From: Pseudomonas bubulae
Lineage (GTDB): Bacteria > Pseudomonadota > Gammaproteobacteria > Pseudomonadales > Pseudomonadaceae
NCBI RefSeq assembly: GCF_900618535.1
Contig: NZ_UYJA01000001.1
Coordinates: 930,001-994,000 of the forward strand
Direction of reading: 5' to 3'
Length of the DNA stretch: 64,000 nt
The notes under the pieces were generated by a model, which ran no database searches, was not told the origin of the DNA, and saw only the letters and a program-made list of their open reading frames with translations. Within the stretch, counting starts at the first letter, position 1. The number at the start of each line of letters is the position of its first letter. The position numbers and the translations under genes were made by a program. Of the stretch, positions 36,766 through 44,361 are shown piece after piece.

Positions 36766-37236
36766 TCACTGTTCAAGGGGGTTGAAGGTGTAGCGGCTGA
36801 TGGTGTCCACCACGCAGCCGGGGCGTTCGCTGCCCTCGATTTCGACGCTCATGCGCACTACAGCCTGCACGGCCTGGCCCTGCATCTCGACCCGTACCAA
36901 CTGGCCATGGCCGCGAATCCGCGAACCGACCTTGACCGGCGCAGGGAAGCGCAGCCGGTCACTGCCGTAGTTGACGCCCATGGCCAGGTTCTCGAACTGC
37001 ATCAGTTGCGGCATAAACAGATTGGCCAGGGCCAGGGTCAGGTAACCATGGGCGATGCAGGCGCCAAATGGCCCGGTGGCGGCGCGCTGAGGGTCGACAT
37101 GGATCCACTGGTGATCGCCCGTGGCTTCGGCAAACAGGTTGATCCGTTCCTGGGTCAGCAGCAGCCAGTCTGTGCGCCCCAGATCCATGCCCTCGGCCGC
37201 CAGCAACTGCCCGGTGCTGCTGAAAACTGTGCTCAT
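36766..37236 (-). CDS. MaoC-family (R)-enoyl-CoA hydratase
   Basis: The 156-residue hot-dog-fold protein has the hydratase-2 motif ATGDHQWIHVDPQRA with the catalytic Asp41 and His46, followed by FGACIAHGYLTLALA. It would hydrate enoyl-CoA to the (R)-3-hydroxyacyl-CoA. The ATG at 37236 is chosen because the protein then aligns from the family start; the in-frame extension lies inside the SDR gene. Gaps to its neighbours are 10 and 3 bases. Confidence 0.9.
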   Translation of the reverse strand: MSTVFSSTGQLLAAEGMDLGRTDWLLLTQERINLFAEATGDHQWIHVDPQRAATGPFGACIAHGYLTLALANLFMPQLMQFENLAMGVNYGSDRLRFPAPVKVGSRIRGHGQLVRVEMQGQAVQAVVRMSVEIEGSERPGCVVDTISRYTFNPLEQ

Positions 37237-37246
37237 GCTCTGTTCC

Positions 37247-38032
37247 TCACGCGTGTTGCGAGCTGACGGGCAGCACTTCGCCGACCATGTACGAGGCATA
37301 GTCACTGGCCAGAAACACCATGACATTGGCCACTTCCCACACTTCGGCGGCGCGGCCAAAGGCTTCGCGGCTGGTGAGCTGGTCGAGCAATTCGATGCTG
37401 GCGGCTTTTTTCAGAAAGTCGTGCAGGGCGATCGACGGCGCCACAGCGTTGATCCGCACGCCGTTTTCGGCGGCTTCCAGGGCGCTGCAGCGGGTCAGGG
37501 CCATGACTCCGGCCTTGGCCGCAGCGTAATGGGCCTGCTCCTTTTGCGCGCGCCAGCCCAGTACCGAGGCGTTGTTGACGATGGCTCCGGCGCCACGGCG
37601 CTCCATATGCGGGAGCATGGCGCGAGTCATGCGCATGGTGCCGGTCAGGGTGATATCCAGTACCGACGACCACTGCTCATCGGTCATTTCGGTCAGGCGT
37701 ACCTGACCGCCAAGCCCGGCGTTGTTGATCAGCACATCGACACCGCCCAGCGCCTCCTCAGCGGCGGCGACCAGGGCTTGCACGTCGGCTTCGACGGTGA
37801 CGTTGCACAGCTGCCCGTAGACCGCCTGCAAGCCGGTTTCGGCCTTTAGCCGCTCGACTGCCTCTTCGAGACGACGCGGGTGGATATCGGAAATCATCAG
37901 GGCGCGACAGCCCTCTTCCGCGCAGCGTTTGGCCGCGGCATAACCGATACCGGCGCCGGCTGCGGCAGTGATCAAAATCGACTTGCCAGCCAGTAACTGG
38001 TGGCCGGGGACATAGGGAGGTGCTTGTCTCAT
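37247..38032 (-). CDS. Short-chain dehydrogenase of the beta-oxidation operon
   Basis: The 261-residue SDR begins MRQAPPYVPGHQLLAGKSIL, an N-terminal extension seen in actinobacterial-type SDRs of steroid clusters, then the cofactor loop TAAAGAGIGYAAAKRC, NNAGLGGQVR and the catalytic HYAAAKAG. It probably oxidises a hydroxyacyl-CoA or a ring hydroxyl of the substrate. It is separated from the upstream SDR gene by 88 bases that contain a palindrome, and lies 10 bases upstream of the MaoC gene. Confidence 0.88.
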   Translation of the reverse strand: MRQAPPYVPGHQLLAGKSILITAAAGAGIGYAAAKRCAEEGCRALMISDIHPRRLEEAVERLKAETGLQAVYGQLCNVTVEADVQALVAAAEEALGGVDVLINNAGLGGQVRLTEMTDEQWSSVLDITLTGTMRMTRAMLPHMERRGAGAIVNNASVLGWRAQKEQAHYAAAKAGVMALTRCSALEAAENGVRINAVAPSIALHDFLKKAASIELLDQLTSREAFGRAAEVWEVANVMVFLASDYASYMVGEVLPVSSQHA

Positions 38033-38067
38033 GGTTGAATTCTCTTGTTAAGCGGCAAATCAAAAGC

Positions 38068-38111
38068 CCCTCACCCTGGCCCTCTTCCAAAGGGAGGGGT
38101 TGGGGTGAGGG
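38068..38111. repeat. Palindromic CCCTCACCC element inside the operon
   Basis: CCCTCACCCTGGCCCTCTTCC pairs with AGGGAGGGGTTGGGGTGAGGG across a short loop. This is the widespread proteobacterial CCCTCACCC...GGGTGAGGG intergenic palindrome, here between two genes of one operon, where it could lower or stabilise the distal message. A related element is at 53302. Confidence 0.75.
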
Positions 38112-38120
38112 CCAGCGGTA

Positions 38121-38999
38121 TCAGCTACCCCACACCCGCTGCGGTGCAGGCGCTTCGGCCAGAATCTGGCCCAGGGCAACCCCCACTTCTTCGGGTTGCC
38201 ATTGCGCGCCCTTGTCGCGGGTCACCCCGGTGCGCCAGCCATCGCCCAGGGACAATCGCCCACCCTGGCTTTCGATGATCTGCCCGGTAACATCCCCCGA
38301 CAGTTCGCTGCCCAGCCATACCACCAGCGGCGCGACGTTTTCCGGTGCCCATGAATCAAAGCCACCGTCTTCAGGTTTTTTCACCATGTCCGGCATCGCG
38401 CTTTCGGTCATCGAGGTCCGCGCCGCCGGCGCCAGGGCATTGGCCGTCACGCCGTAGCGCCCCAGCTCGGCTGCCTGCACCAGGGTCAGCGCGGCAATCC
38501 CGCCTTTGGCTGCGCTGTAGTTGGACTGCCCCACCGACCCCTGCAGGCCCGCGCCGGAACTGGTATTGATGATCCGTGCCGCCACCGGCCGGCCGGCCTT
38601 GGCCAGGTCGCGCCAGCGCTTGCCGAGGATATTGGCCAGGCAAAAATGCCCCTTGAGATGCACACGCATGACCGCATCCCAGTCCTCTTCAGCGAGGCTG
38701 ATAAACATGCGGTCACGCAGGATTCCGGCGTTGTTGACCAGCACATGCACTTCGCCAAACGCGGCCAGGGCGGCGTCGACGATGTGCTGTGCCGTGGCCA
38801 GGGTAGTGATGTCATCGGCATTGGCAATGGCCTGCCCACCGGCCTGGAGGATTTCTGCCACGACCTCTTCGGCGGCTTCGCGACGAATATCGTTGACCAC
38901 CACATTGGCGCCCTGCCCGGCGAACGCCAGCGCGTAAGCGCGGCCCAAACCGCCGCCCGCGCCGGTAATGATGACGGTACGTTCTGCACAAATTGCCAT
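38121..38999 (-). CDS. SDR 3-hydroxyacyl-CoA dehydrogenase, MFE-2 type
   Basis: The 292-residue protein starts MAICAERTVIITGAGGGLGR and has AYALAFAGQGANVVVNDI, NNAGILRDRMF and the catalytic SVGQSNYSAAKGG. The GAGGGLGR/VVVNDI/NNAGILRD combination is that of the dehydrogenase domain of multifunctional enzyme 2 and of mycobacterial steroid side-chain dehydrogenases, so oxidation of a 3-hydroxyacyl-CoA is the best guess. ATG 38999 is used because AGGAG lies nine bases upstream; an in-frame ATG at 39023 would overlap the thiolase gene. Confidence 0.9.
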   Translation of the reverse strand: MAICAERTVIITGAGGGLGRAYALAFAGQGANVVVNDIRREAAEEVVAEILQAGGQAIANADDITTLATAQHIVDAALAAFGEVHVLVNNAGILRDRMFISLAEEDWDAVMRVHLKGHFCLANILGKRWRDLAKAGRPVAARIINTSSGAGLQGSVGQSNYSAAKGGIAALTLVQAAELGRYGVTANALAPAARTSMTESAMPDMVKKPEDGGFDSWAPENVAPLVVWLGSELSGDVTGQIIESQGGRLSLGDGWRTGVTRDKGAQWQPEEVGVALGQILAEAPAPQRVWGS

Positions 39000-39009
39000 G
39001 TCGTTGCTC

Positions 39010-40161
39010 CTAGAGGCGTTCAATAATCGTCACGTTGGCTTGACCGCCGCCTTCGCACATGGTCTGCAAACCGTAGCGGCCACCGCTGTGCTCAAGCTGG
39101 TTGAGCAGGCCGGTCATCAACCGTGCACCGCTTGCCCCCAACGGATGGCCGAGAGCAATTGCACCGCCGTTGGCGTTGGTCCTGGCCGGGTCGAAATCCA
39201 GCTCCTTGGCCCAGGCCATCACCACCGAGGCGAAGGCTTCGTTGATTTCAACAAGGTCAATGTCCTGCATGCCCATGCCAGCCTTTTTCAGTGCGGCACG
39301 GGTGGCGGCAATCGGGGCCCTGAGGTGCCAGATCGGGTCGTCGCCCAACACCGACAGGTGATGGATCCGCGCCCGTGGCGTGAGGTTGTAGCGTTTGAGC
39401 GCCGCCTCGGAGACCACCAGCAAGGCGGCCGAGGCATCGCAGGTCTGGCTGGATACCGCAGCGGTGATCGACGCAAACTCGGCAAACACCGGCTCCAGTT
39501 CGGCCATTTTGGCCAGGCTGGTTTGGCGCGGTGTTTCGTCGTCCCTTACCCCTTCACAGGGCACGATTTCGTTGACGAAACGGCCGTCGGCCATGGCGGC
39601 CAGCGCCCGGCGATGGCTCTCCAGGGCATAGGCTTCCATGTCCTGGCGGCTGATCCCCCAGTGATCGGCGATGCGCTGGGCAGCGTAGAACTGGTTGACC
39701 GGCTGTTTGCCAAAGCGCGCTTGCCAGCCCTTGCTGCCAGAGAACGGGTCGGCAAAGCCCAGTGTCTGCCCGGCCAGCATCGCCGAGGAAATCGGAATCT
39801 GGGTCATGGTTTGCACACCACCCACGGCAATCACATCCTGGGTGCCACTCATCACCGCCTGCGCGGCGAAGTGCAGCGCCTGTTGTGACGAACCGCACTG
39901 GCGATCGATGGTGGTGCCCGGCACGTTCAGCGGCAAACCGGCGGCCAGCCAGCTGGTGCGGGCGATATCACCGGCCTGGGAGCCGATGGTGTCGACACAC
40001 CCAAAAATCACGTCGTCATATTCGTCGGCCGGAATTGCGTTGCGCTCCACCAGTACCTTGAGCACATGGGCGCCGAGGTCGATGGCATGCACGTGGGCCA
40101 GGCCGCCCTTGCGCTTGCCGGTGGGGCTGCGCAATGCATCAACAATATAGGCTTCAGGCAT
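39010..40161 (-). CDS. Thiolase of the FadA5-like group
   Basis: The 383-residue thiolase has TTIDRQCGSSQQALHFAAQA with the nucleophilic Cys89, INEAFASVVMAWAKEL, NANGGAIALGHPLGASGA and the terminal MCEGGGQANVTIIERL. The DxQCGSxQQA and INEAFASVV signatures are those of the thiolases used on steroid side chains (FadA5) rather than of general FadA. It lies four bases downstream of the small acyl-CoA dehydrogenase gene in the operon. A different substrate with a branched or cyclic body remains possible. Confidence 0.9.
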   Translation of the reverse strand: MPEAYIVDALRSPTGKRKGGLAHVHAIDLGAHVLKVLVERNAIPADEYDDVIFGCVDTIGSQAGDIARTSWLAAGLPLNVPGTTIDRQCGSSQQALHFAAQAVMSGTQDVIAVGGVQTMTQIPISSAMLAGQTLGFADPFSGSKGWQARFGKQPVNQFYAAQRIADHWGISRQDMEAYALESHRRALAAMADGRFVNEIVPCEGVRDDETPRQTSLAKMAELEPVFAEFASITAAVSSQTCDASAALLVVSEAALKRYNLTPRARIHHLSVLGDDPIWHLRAPIAATRAALKKAGMGMQDIDLVEINEAFASVVMAWAKELDFDPARTNANGGAIALGHPLGASGARLMTGLLNQLEHSGGRYGLQTMCEGGGQANVTIIERL

Positions 40162-40164
40162 CGG

Positions 40165-41223
40165 TCAATCCTCGAAGGTGTGACCGCAGCCCAGAGGCGC
40201 CGCGCCACTCAATACATATTCGGCCACACGGGCCTTGTGCAGTGCACGGTCGCCCCAGGCACTGTCCAGTGCCCAGGCGCGCTTCATGAACATTTGCAGA
40301 TCGACTTCCCAGGTGTAACCCATCGCCCCATGCACCTGGATGCCGTGGCGGGCCGCCAGCCAGCTGGCTTCGCAACTGGCCAGGCGCGCCTGGGACACCC
40401 ACACGGCGGCATTCGGTTCGTTGTGTGCCAGGGCGTAAGCGGCGCGGTACAGCACCGGTTTGGCGAACTCCAGCGCAGTAGCCACGTCGGCCAGATGATG
40501 CTTGACTGCCTGAAAACTGCCGATGGGCTTACCGAATTGTTTGCGCTGCGCGGCGTAGTCCACCGATAAATCCAGCATGCGCTGAGCCAGCCCGAGCAAC
40601 TGCCCGGCCACCGACAGCGCGCCACGATCAAGGGTTTGCGCCCACAGCTGGCGGCCCTGTTCGCCCTGCGCCACCAGGGTGGCTGCGCCGGGTTGCCAAC
40701 TGACCTGCGCCAGGCGCCGAGAGGCATCGATACTGGCGTGATTTTGCACATCCACCTGGCTACGCGGCACGGCGTGGACTTCATCGCCATGGGCCAGCAG
40801 CAGCAAGTCAGCGTGGGCGGCATCGGCCACCAGCGGATTGACCGGGTGCCCGATGGCCACCCGCAAACTGCCGTCGGCAATGCGTTCCAGCCATTCGCCG
40901 CGACGGGCTACGCCGTCATCCAGCCCGGCGATCAGCGCACTGGCCACATAAGCGGTATCACCCAGGGAATCAGGAATGGCGTAGTAACCCAGTTCCTGGG
41001 TCATCAGGGCCCAGGCCACATCGTCCATGCCCAGGCCACCGAAAGCTTCGGGGATCGACAATGCGGTCAGGCCCTGCTCGGCGATCTTGTTACGCAAATC
41101 CGGGGAGCGACCGACATCGGTTTCCCAGATTTCACGGAGCATTTCGGGGGCCGCTTCGGTCATCAGAAAACGGCTGATGGCCTCGCGAAAAGAGATCTGG
41201 TCTTCGGTAAAGGTAAAGTCCAT
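40165..41223 (-). CDS. Acyl-CoA dehydrogenase, short subunit of a probable heteromeric enzyme (pair 1)
   Basis: The 352-residue protein begins MDFTFTEDQISFREAISRFL and has the ACAD fold, but is 30 residues shorter than its partner. It carries the RKQFGKPIGSFQAVKHHLAD motif and the C-terminal HGAMGYTWEVDLQMFMKRA. This GYTWE type, next to a longer ACAD, matches the alpha2-beta2 ACADs of cholesterol side-chain degradation (ChsE1-ChsE2-like), where each subunit supplies part of the FAD site. The start at 41223 follows the long subunit's stop by eight bases. Confidence 0.9.
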   Translation of the reverse strand: MDFTFTEDQISFREAISRFLMTEAAPEMLREIWETDVGRSPDLRNKIAEQGLTALSIPEAFGGLGMDDVAWALMTQELGYYAIPDSLGDTAYVASALIAGLDDGVARRGEWLERIADGSLRVAIGHPVNPLVADAAHADLLLLAHGDEVHAVPRSQVDVQNHASIDASRRLAQVSWQPGAATLVAQGEQGRQLWAQTLDRGALSVAGQLLGLAQRMLDLSVDYAAQRKQFGKPIGSFQAVKHHLADVATALEFAKPVLYRAAYALAHNEPNAAVWVSQARLASCEASWLAARHGIQVHGAMGYTWEVDLQMFMKRAWALDSAWGDRALHKARVAEYVLSGAAPLGCGHTFED

Positions 41224-41231
41224 GCCCGGCC

Positions 41232-42386
41232 TCACTTCGGCAGGCCGAGCATGCGCTCGGCGATAATGTTGCGCTGGATCTCGTTGGTGCCGGCGTAAAT
41301 AGGCCCGGCCTGGGCGAACAAAAAGCCGTCCAGCCAGCTGTAGCCGCCCTCCGATTGACCGGTCAGCTCGCCACTGGCGCCGAGAATGCGCATGGCGGTT
41401 TCGTGCATGCGCAGATCCAGCTCCGACCAGAATATTTTGTTGGTGCTCGACTCGGCGCCAATCTGTGCCCCGCGGCTCAGGCGGCCCACGGTGTGGTACG
41501 CAGACAGGGCGTAAGCCTGGGCGTCCGACCAGGCCTTGCACACCGCCTCGCCAAGGCTCGGATCACGATCGGCGCTGGTGCGGTTGGCCTGGTACAGCTC
41601 CACCAATTTGCGCGCCGTGTATTGAAAACGGGCCGGGGAACGCAGCAGCAGACCTCGCTCGAAGCCGGCAGTGGCCATTGCCACATGCCAGCCCTGGCCT
41701 TCATCGCCAATACGGTTTTCCAGCGGGATGCGCACGTCATCAAAGAACACTTCGGCAAACGCATCCTTGCCGTTCAGGGCCTTGATCGGGCGTACGGTGA
41801 CCCCCGGTGCATTGAGCGGCACCATCACGAAGGACAGCCCGTGATGGCGGCTGGACGACGGATCGCTACGGAACAGGCCGAACAGCCAGTCGGCAAAAAT
41901 CGCTCGTGTGGACCAGGTTTTCTGGCCGTTGAGCACGTAGCTGTCGCCATCGCGGGTGGCCTTGCTGGTGATAGCGGCCATGTCGGAACCTGCGTTCGGT
42001 TCGGACCAGCCCTGGGCCCACATGTCGGTACTGGCGGCCATGCGCGGCAGGAAACGCAGTTTTTGCGCCTCGGTGCCGAACTCCATCAGCGTCGGGCCGA
42101 GCAACAGCTGGCCGTTCTGATTGACCCGCATCGGCCCGCCGGCGCCGTAATATTCCTCTTCGAAAATCAGCCACTCGATCAGGTCGCAGCCGCGCCCGCC
42201 CAGCTCGGTGGGCCACATGACCATCGACAGACGGTTTTCGAATAATTTGGCTTCCCACTGGCGGTGTTGCTCGAAGCCCTCGCGGGTATCGTAGCTGGCC
42301 AGCGGCGTGGTCGGCAGGTTGTCCGCCAGCCATTGGCGCACCTCCTGGCGAAAGGCCTTTTGTTTGGGGGAGTAGGTCAGATCCAT
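41232..42386 (-). CDS. Acyl-CoA dehydrogenase, long subunit of a probable heteromeric enzyme (pair 1)
   Basis: The 384-residue protein has ACAD N-terminal helices (MDLTYSPKQKAFRQEVRQWL), the FAD/substrate motif WAQGWSEPNAGSDMAAITSK, GQKTWSTRA, and the C-terminal PIYAGTNEIQRNIIAERMLG. Where many ACADs place the catalytic Glu in a YEGT motif, this one has Ala (YAGT), so the base must lie elsewhere or in the partner subunit. It precedes the short subunit gene by eight bases and follows the enoyl-CoA hydratase gene by ten. Confidence 0.91.
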   Translation of the reverse strand: MDLTYSPKQKAFRQEVRQWLADNLPTTPLASYDTREGFEQHRQWEAKLFENRLSMVMWPTELGGRGCDLIEWLIFEEEYYGAGGPMRVNQNGQLLLGPTLMEFGTEAQKLRFLPRMAASTDMWAQGWSEPNAGSDMAAITSKATRDGDSYVLNGQKTWSTRAIFADWLFGLFRSDPSSSRHHGLSFVMVPLNAPGVTVRPIKALNGKDAFAEVFFDDVRIPLENRIGDEGQGWHVAMATAGFERGLLLRSPARFQYTARKLVELYQANRTSADRDPSLGEAVCKAWSDAQAYALSAYHTVGRLSRGAQIGAESSTNKIFWSELDLRMHETAMRILGASGELTGQSEGGYSWLDGFLFAQAGPIYAGTNEIQRNIIAERMLGLPK

Positions 42387-42396
42387 CGTCAGCTCC

Positions 42397-43161
42397 TCAG
42401 AAGTTGGCGTCGCGTTTTTCTACGAATGCGCGGCGGGTTTCGGCGGAGTCCGTGCTGTTGTAGGCCTGCAGCGTGAACCCCTGTTCCCAGCGGTATTTGT
42501 CTTCCAGGTTGCCGTCTTCGATACCGTTCAGGGCCTCCTTGGCGATGCGGATCATGTCCGGGCTTTTGCTGGCGATCTTGCGGGCAATTTGCAGCGCGGT
42601 TTCACGCAATTGCTCACGGGGCACCACGCGCTCGATAAAGCCGTATTGCTGGGCGTCAACGGCACTGATCTTGTCGCCGGTCAAAAACAGATAACGGACT
42701 TTCTGCACCGGGAACAGACGCTGCAAATGCGCCCCGCCGCCCATGGCGCCGCGATCCACTTCGGGTAAGGCAAAACTGGCGCAATCGGAGGCAACGACAA
42801 TATCGGCAGCGCCGGTAATACCGATCCCGCCACCCAGCACATAGCCATGCACGGCAACAATCACCGGCACCGGATTGCGGTGAATGGCCTTGAAGGTGGC
42901 GTAGTTGCCGGCATTGACGGTCACGATACGTTCGGGGTGGGCGTCCAGTTCCTTGATATCGACCCCGGCGCAGAAGCCACGGCCCTCGGAGCGGATCACG
43001 ATGACTCGCACTTGCGGGTCTTGCCCCAATGCTTCGAGAGTACGTGCCAGATCGAGCCATTCCTGGCTGTCGAGGGCATTGACCGGTGGCCGGTCGATCA
43101 CCAGTTCAGCGACGCCCGCGTCGATACTGGTCTGAAATGCGGTATGGGCTGCGCTGTTCAC
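42397..43161 (-). CDS. Enoyl-CoA hydratase/isomerase (crotonase family), first gene of the operon
   Basis: The 254-residue protein has the oxyanion-hole segments GRGFCAGVDIKELDAHPE (~60-78) and VHGYVLGGGIGITGAADIVVA (~104-124), and the PEVDRGAMGG catalytic region. It would hydrate 2-enoyl-CoA. As the first gene of the minus-strand operon it faces the divergent fimbrial operon across 604 bases, so the promoter of the catabolic genes must lie upstream of 43161. No regulator or acyl-CoA ligase gene is next to it. Confidence 0.92.
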   Translation of the reverse strand: MNSAAHTAFQTSIDAGVAELVIDRPPVNALDSQEWLDLARTLEALGQDPQVRVIVIRSEGRGFCAGVDIKELDAHPERIVTVNAGNYATFKAIHRNPVPVIVAVHGYVLGGGIGITGAADIVVASDCASFALPEVDRGAMGGGAHLQRLFPVQKVRYLFLTGDKISAVDAQQYGFIERVVPREQLRETALQIARKIASKSPDMIRIAKEALNGIEDGNLEDKYRWEQGFTLQAYNSTDSAETRRAFVEKRDANF

Positions 43162-43765
43162 ATGTGCTCCTGGATTGGCAAAAAAACCATGGGAGCAGTA
43201 TGGGAAGGCGCGCGAGGCGGATCATCGTCCGTTGAGACTAAACATAAGACACAGAGCCACAGGCGCACGCCCGTATAGCCACAAGTAAATGCCCGCGGCA
43301 GCGATCAATCATCATTAATTAATCACACCCTACGCCATAAGAACTAATGAACTTACGTTTTACTTGGATATTTCACTCAAACAACACAGCACTCTCTTAT
43401 AAAAACAGATCAGCCGCCCCAGCAGAAAATAACAAAGCTCAAACAATACAACTTGTTGCCATAGCCTGCACTTACAGGAGGAACTTATGCAAGCAGGATT
43501 ATTCACTCAACTATCAAAGGAAGAAAGCCGCAAGATCGCAAGACCAAAGCCACTTAAACGTTCGCACTTGGCTACTTTAACCATCCTGAAATTCTAATAT
43601 TCTGATCCAGCTTGACCAGCCGGGGGTCGAAAGCCCATTCCAGCCTGATGACAAACGCCAGATATCTGGACGGAATTCAAACTTAATCATCCTCGGCCGA
43701 TTGGAAAACACTCTGTTTCCACAAATGCATGTTCCTTTACACCTATTATACAACAGGTAAACAAA
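43162..43765. other. AT-rich divergent intergenic region between the catabolic and fimbrial operons
   Basis: 604 bases separate the enoyl-CoA hydratase start and the pilin start. The part from about 43300 on is clearly more AT-rich than its surroundings. It must carry promoters for both operons and contains one small ORF with an excellent ribosome site (43487-43597). I found no convincing sigma-70 boxes or known operator; a TATTAT at about 43742 is too isolated to call. Confidence 0.7.
43487..43597 (+). CDS. Small 36-residue ORF with a perfect Shine-Dalgarno, upstream of the pilin gene
   Basis: ATG at 43487 is preceded by AGGAGG with a 5-base spacer (AGGAGGAACTT), the best ribosome site in the region. 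The ORF encodes MQAGLFTQLSKEESRKIARP and 16 more residues, ending ILKF. The peptide is basic (ten Lys/Arg), has no signal peptide or membrane helix and is unlike anything I recognise. It lies 168 bases upstream of the major pilin on the same strand and could be a leader peptide or small regulator. A 77-codon ORF in another frame (43347-43580) overlaps it but lacks such a site. Confidence 0.45.
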   Translation: MQAGLFTQLSKEESRKIARPKPLKRSHLATLTILKF

Positions 43766-44260
43766 ATGTTAATAAACAAAACCGCTCTGGTTGCTGCGGC
43801 AGTAATGGTGTTCGGTGTTTCCAGTGCATGGGCTGCCGACAGTACAAGTACCCAGATTAATATCAGCGCCACTGTTCCAAGCACTGCTTTCTATGCACAA
43901 GCCTCTAGCCCGACCTTCGGTCAGGCTGAAGTAATGGGCTATGACATCGGCCAAAACAAAATCAACAGCCTTCGTGAAAACTTCACCTACAAGAGCACAG
44001 GCGGTGCATTGCGCGCGTATATCGATGGCGGGCCACGGGCGCTGTTCAACGGTAACACCGCACACAACATCCCTCTGACCACCAAATTCAACGGTGTGAC
44101 CCTTACGGCTGCAGCCCTGGAGGTGGCAACCGCCCCCGCCTCCGCCGCAGGCGGTACTGCAGAGCTGGAGGTATCTGCTGGCGCCATACCAACAGGTGCC
44201 TCTGGCAATTTCAGTACCGCATTTACCGTGATGTTCGACAGCACGCCACCCACCCCCTGA
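43766..44260 (+). CDS. CS1-type major fimbrial pilin (CblA/CooA-like)
   Basis: The 164-residue protein has a signal peptide (MLINKTALVAAAVMVFGVSS, cut after AWA) and the CS1-pilin pattern: an N-terminal donor strand (STQINISATVPS), the conserved LRENFTYKSTGGALRAYI, and the C-terminal STAFTVMFDSTPP. There are no cysteines. CS1-family fimbriae (Burkholderia cable pili, ETEC CS1/CFA-I) use an alternative chaperone-usher pathway. It is the first structural gene of the operon, followed by a hairpin and the usher gene. Confidence 0.92.
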   Translation: MLINKTALVAAAVMVFGVSSAWAADSTSTQINISATVPSTAFYAQASSPTFGQAEVMGYDIGQNKINSLRENFTYKSTGGALRAYIDGGPRALFNGNTAHNIPLTTKFNGVTLTAAALEVATAPASAAGGTAELEVSAGAIPTGASGNFSTAFTVMFDSTPPTP

Positions 44261-44294
44261 TCTGCCAACACCGTTGATTCATCTGGCGATACCC

Positions 44295-44321
44295 GCGCCC
44301 GGCCGGTTTTCGACCGGGCGC
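44295..44321 (+). terminator. Stem-loop after the major pilin gene
   Basis: GCGCCCGG / CCGGGCGC with an 11-base loop lies 34 bases after the pilin stop, before the usher start, and is followed by CTCTTCTGG without a full T run. Intercistronic hairpins after the major pilin usually cause partial termination or protect the pilin message, giving an excess of pilin over usher. Confidence 0.6.
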
Positions 44322-44361
44322 CTCTTCTGGATTGACTGTCCGTTATTAGAGTATTGCGTTT

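Noticed and set aside
35548..43161. HIP (steroid ring C/D) degradation cluster or citronellol (atu) cluster
   Set aside because: Key markers are missing: no ipdAB-type CoA-transferase pair for HIP, and no geranyl-CoA carboxylase subunits for atu. Only a general CoA-ester beta-oxidation role is supported.
43347..43580. 77-codon ORF in the pilin upstream region
   Set aside because: No ribosome site; it overlaps the 36-codon ORF in another frame, and that ORF has an ideal AGGAGG.
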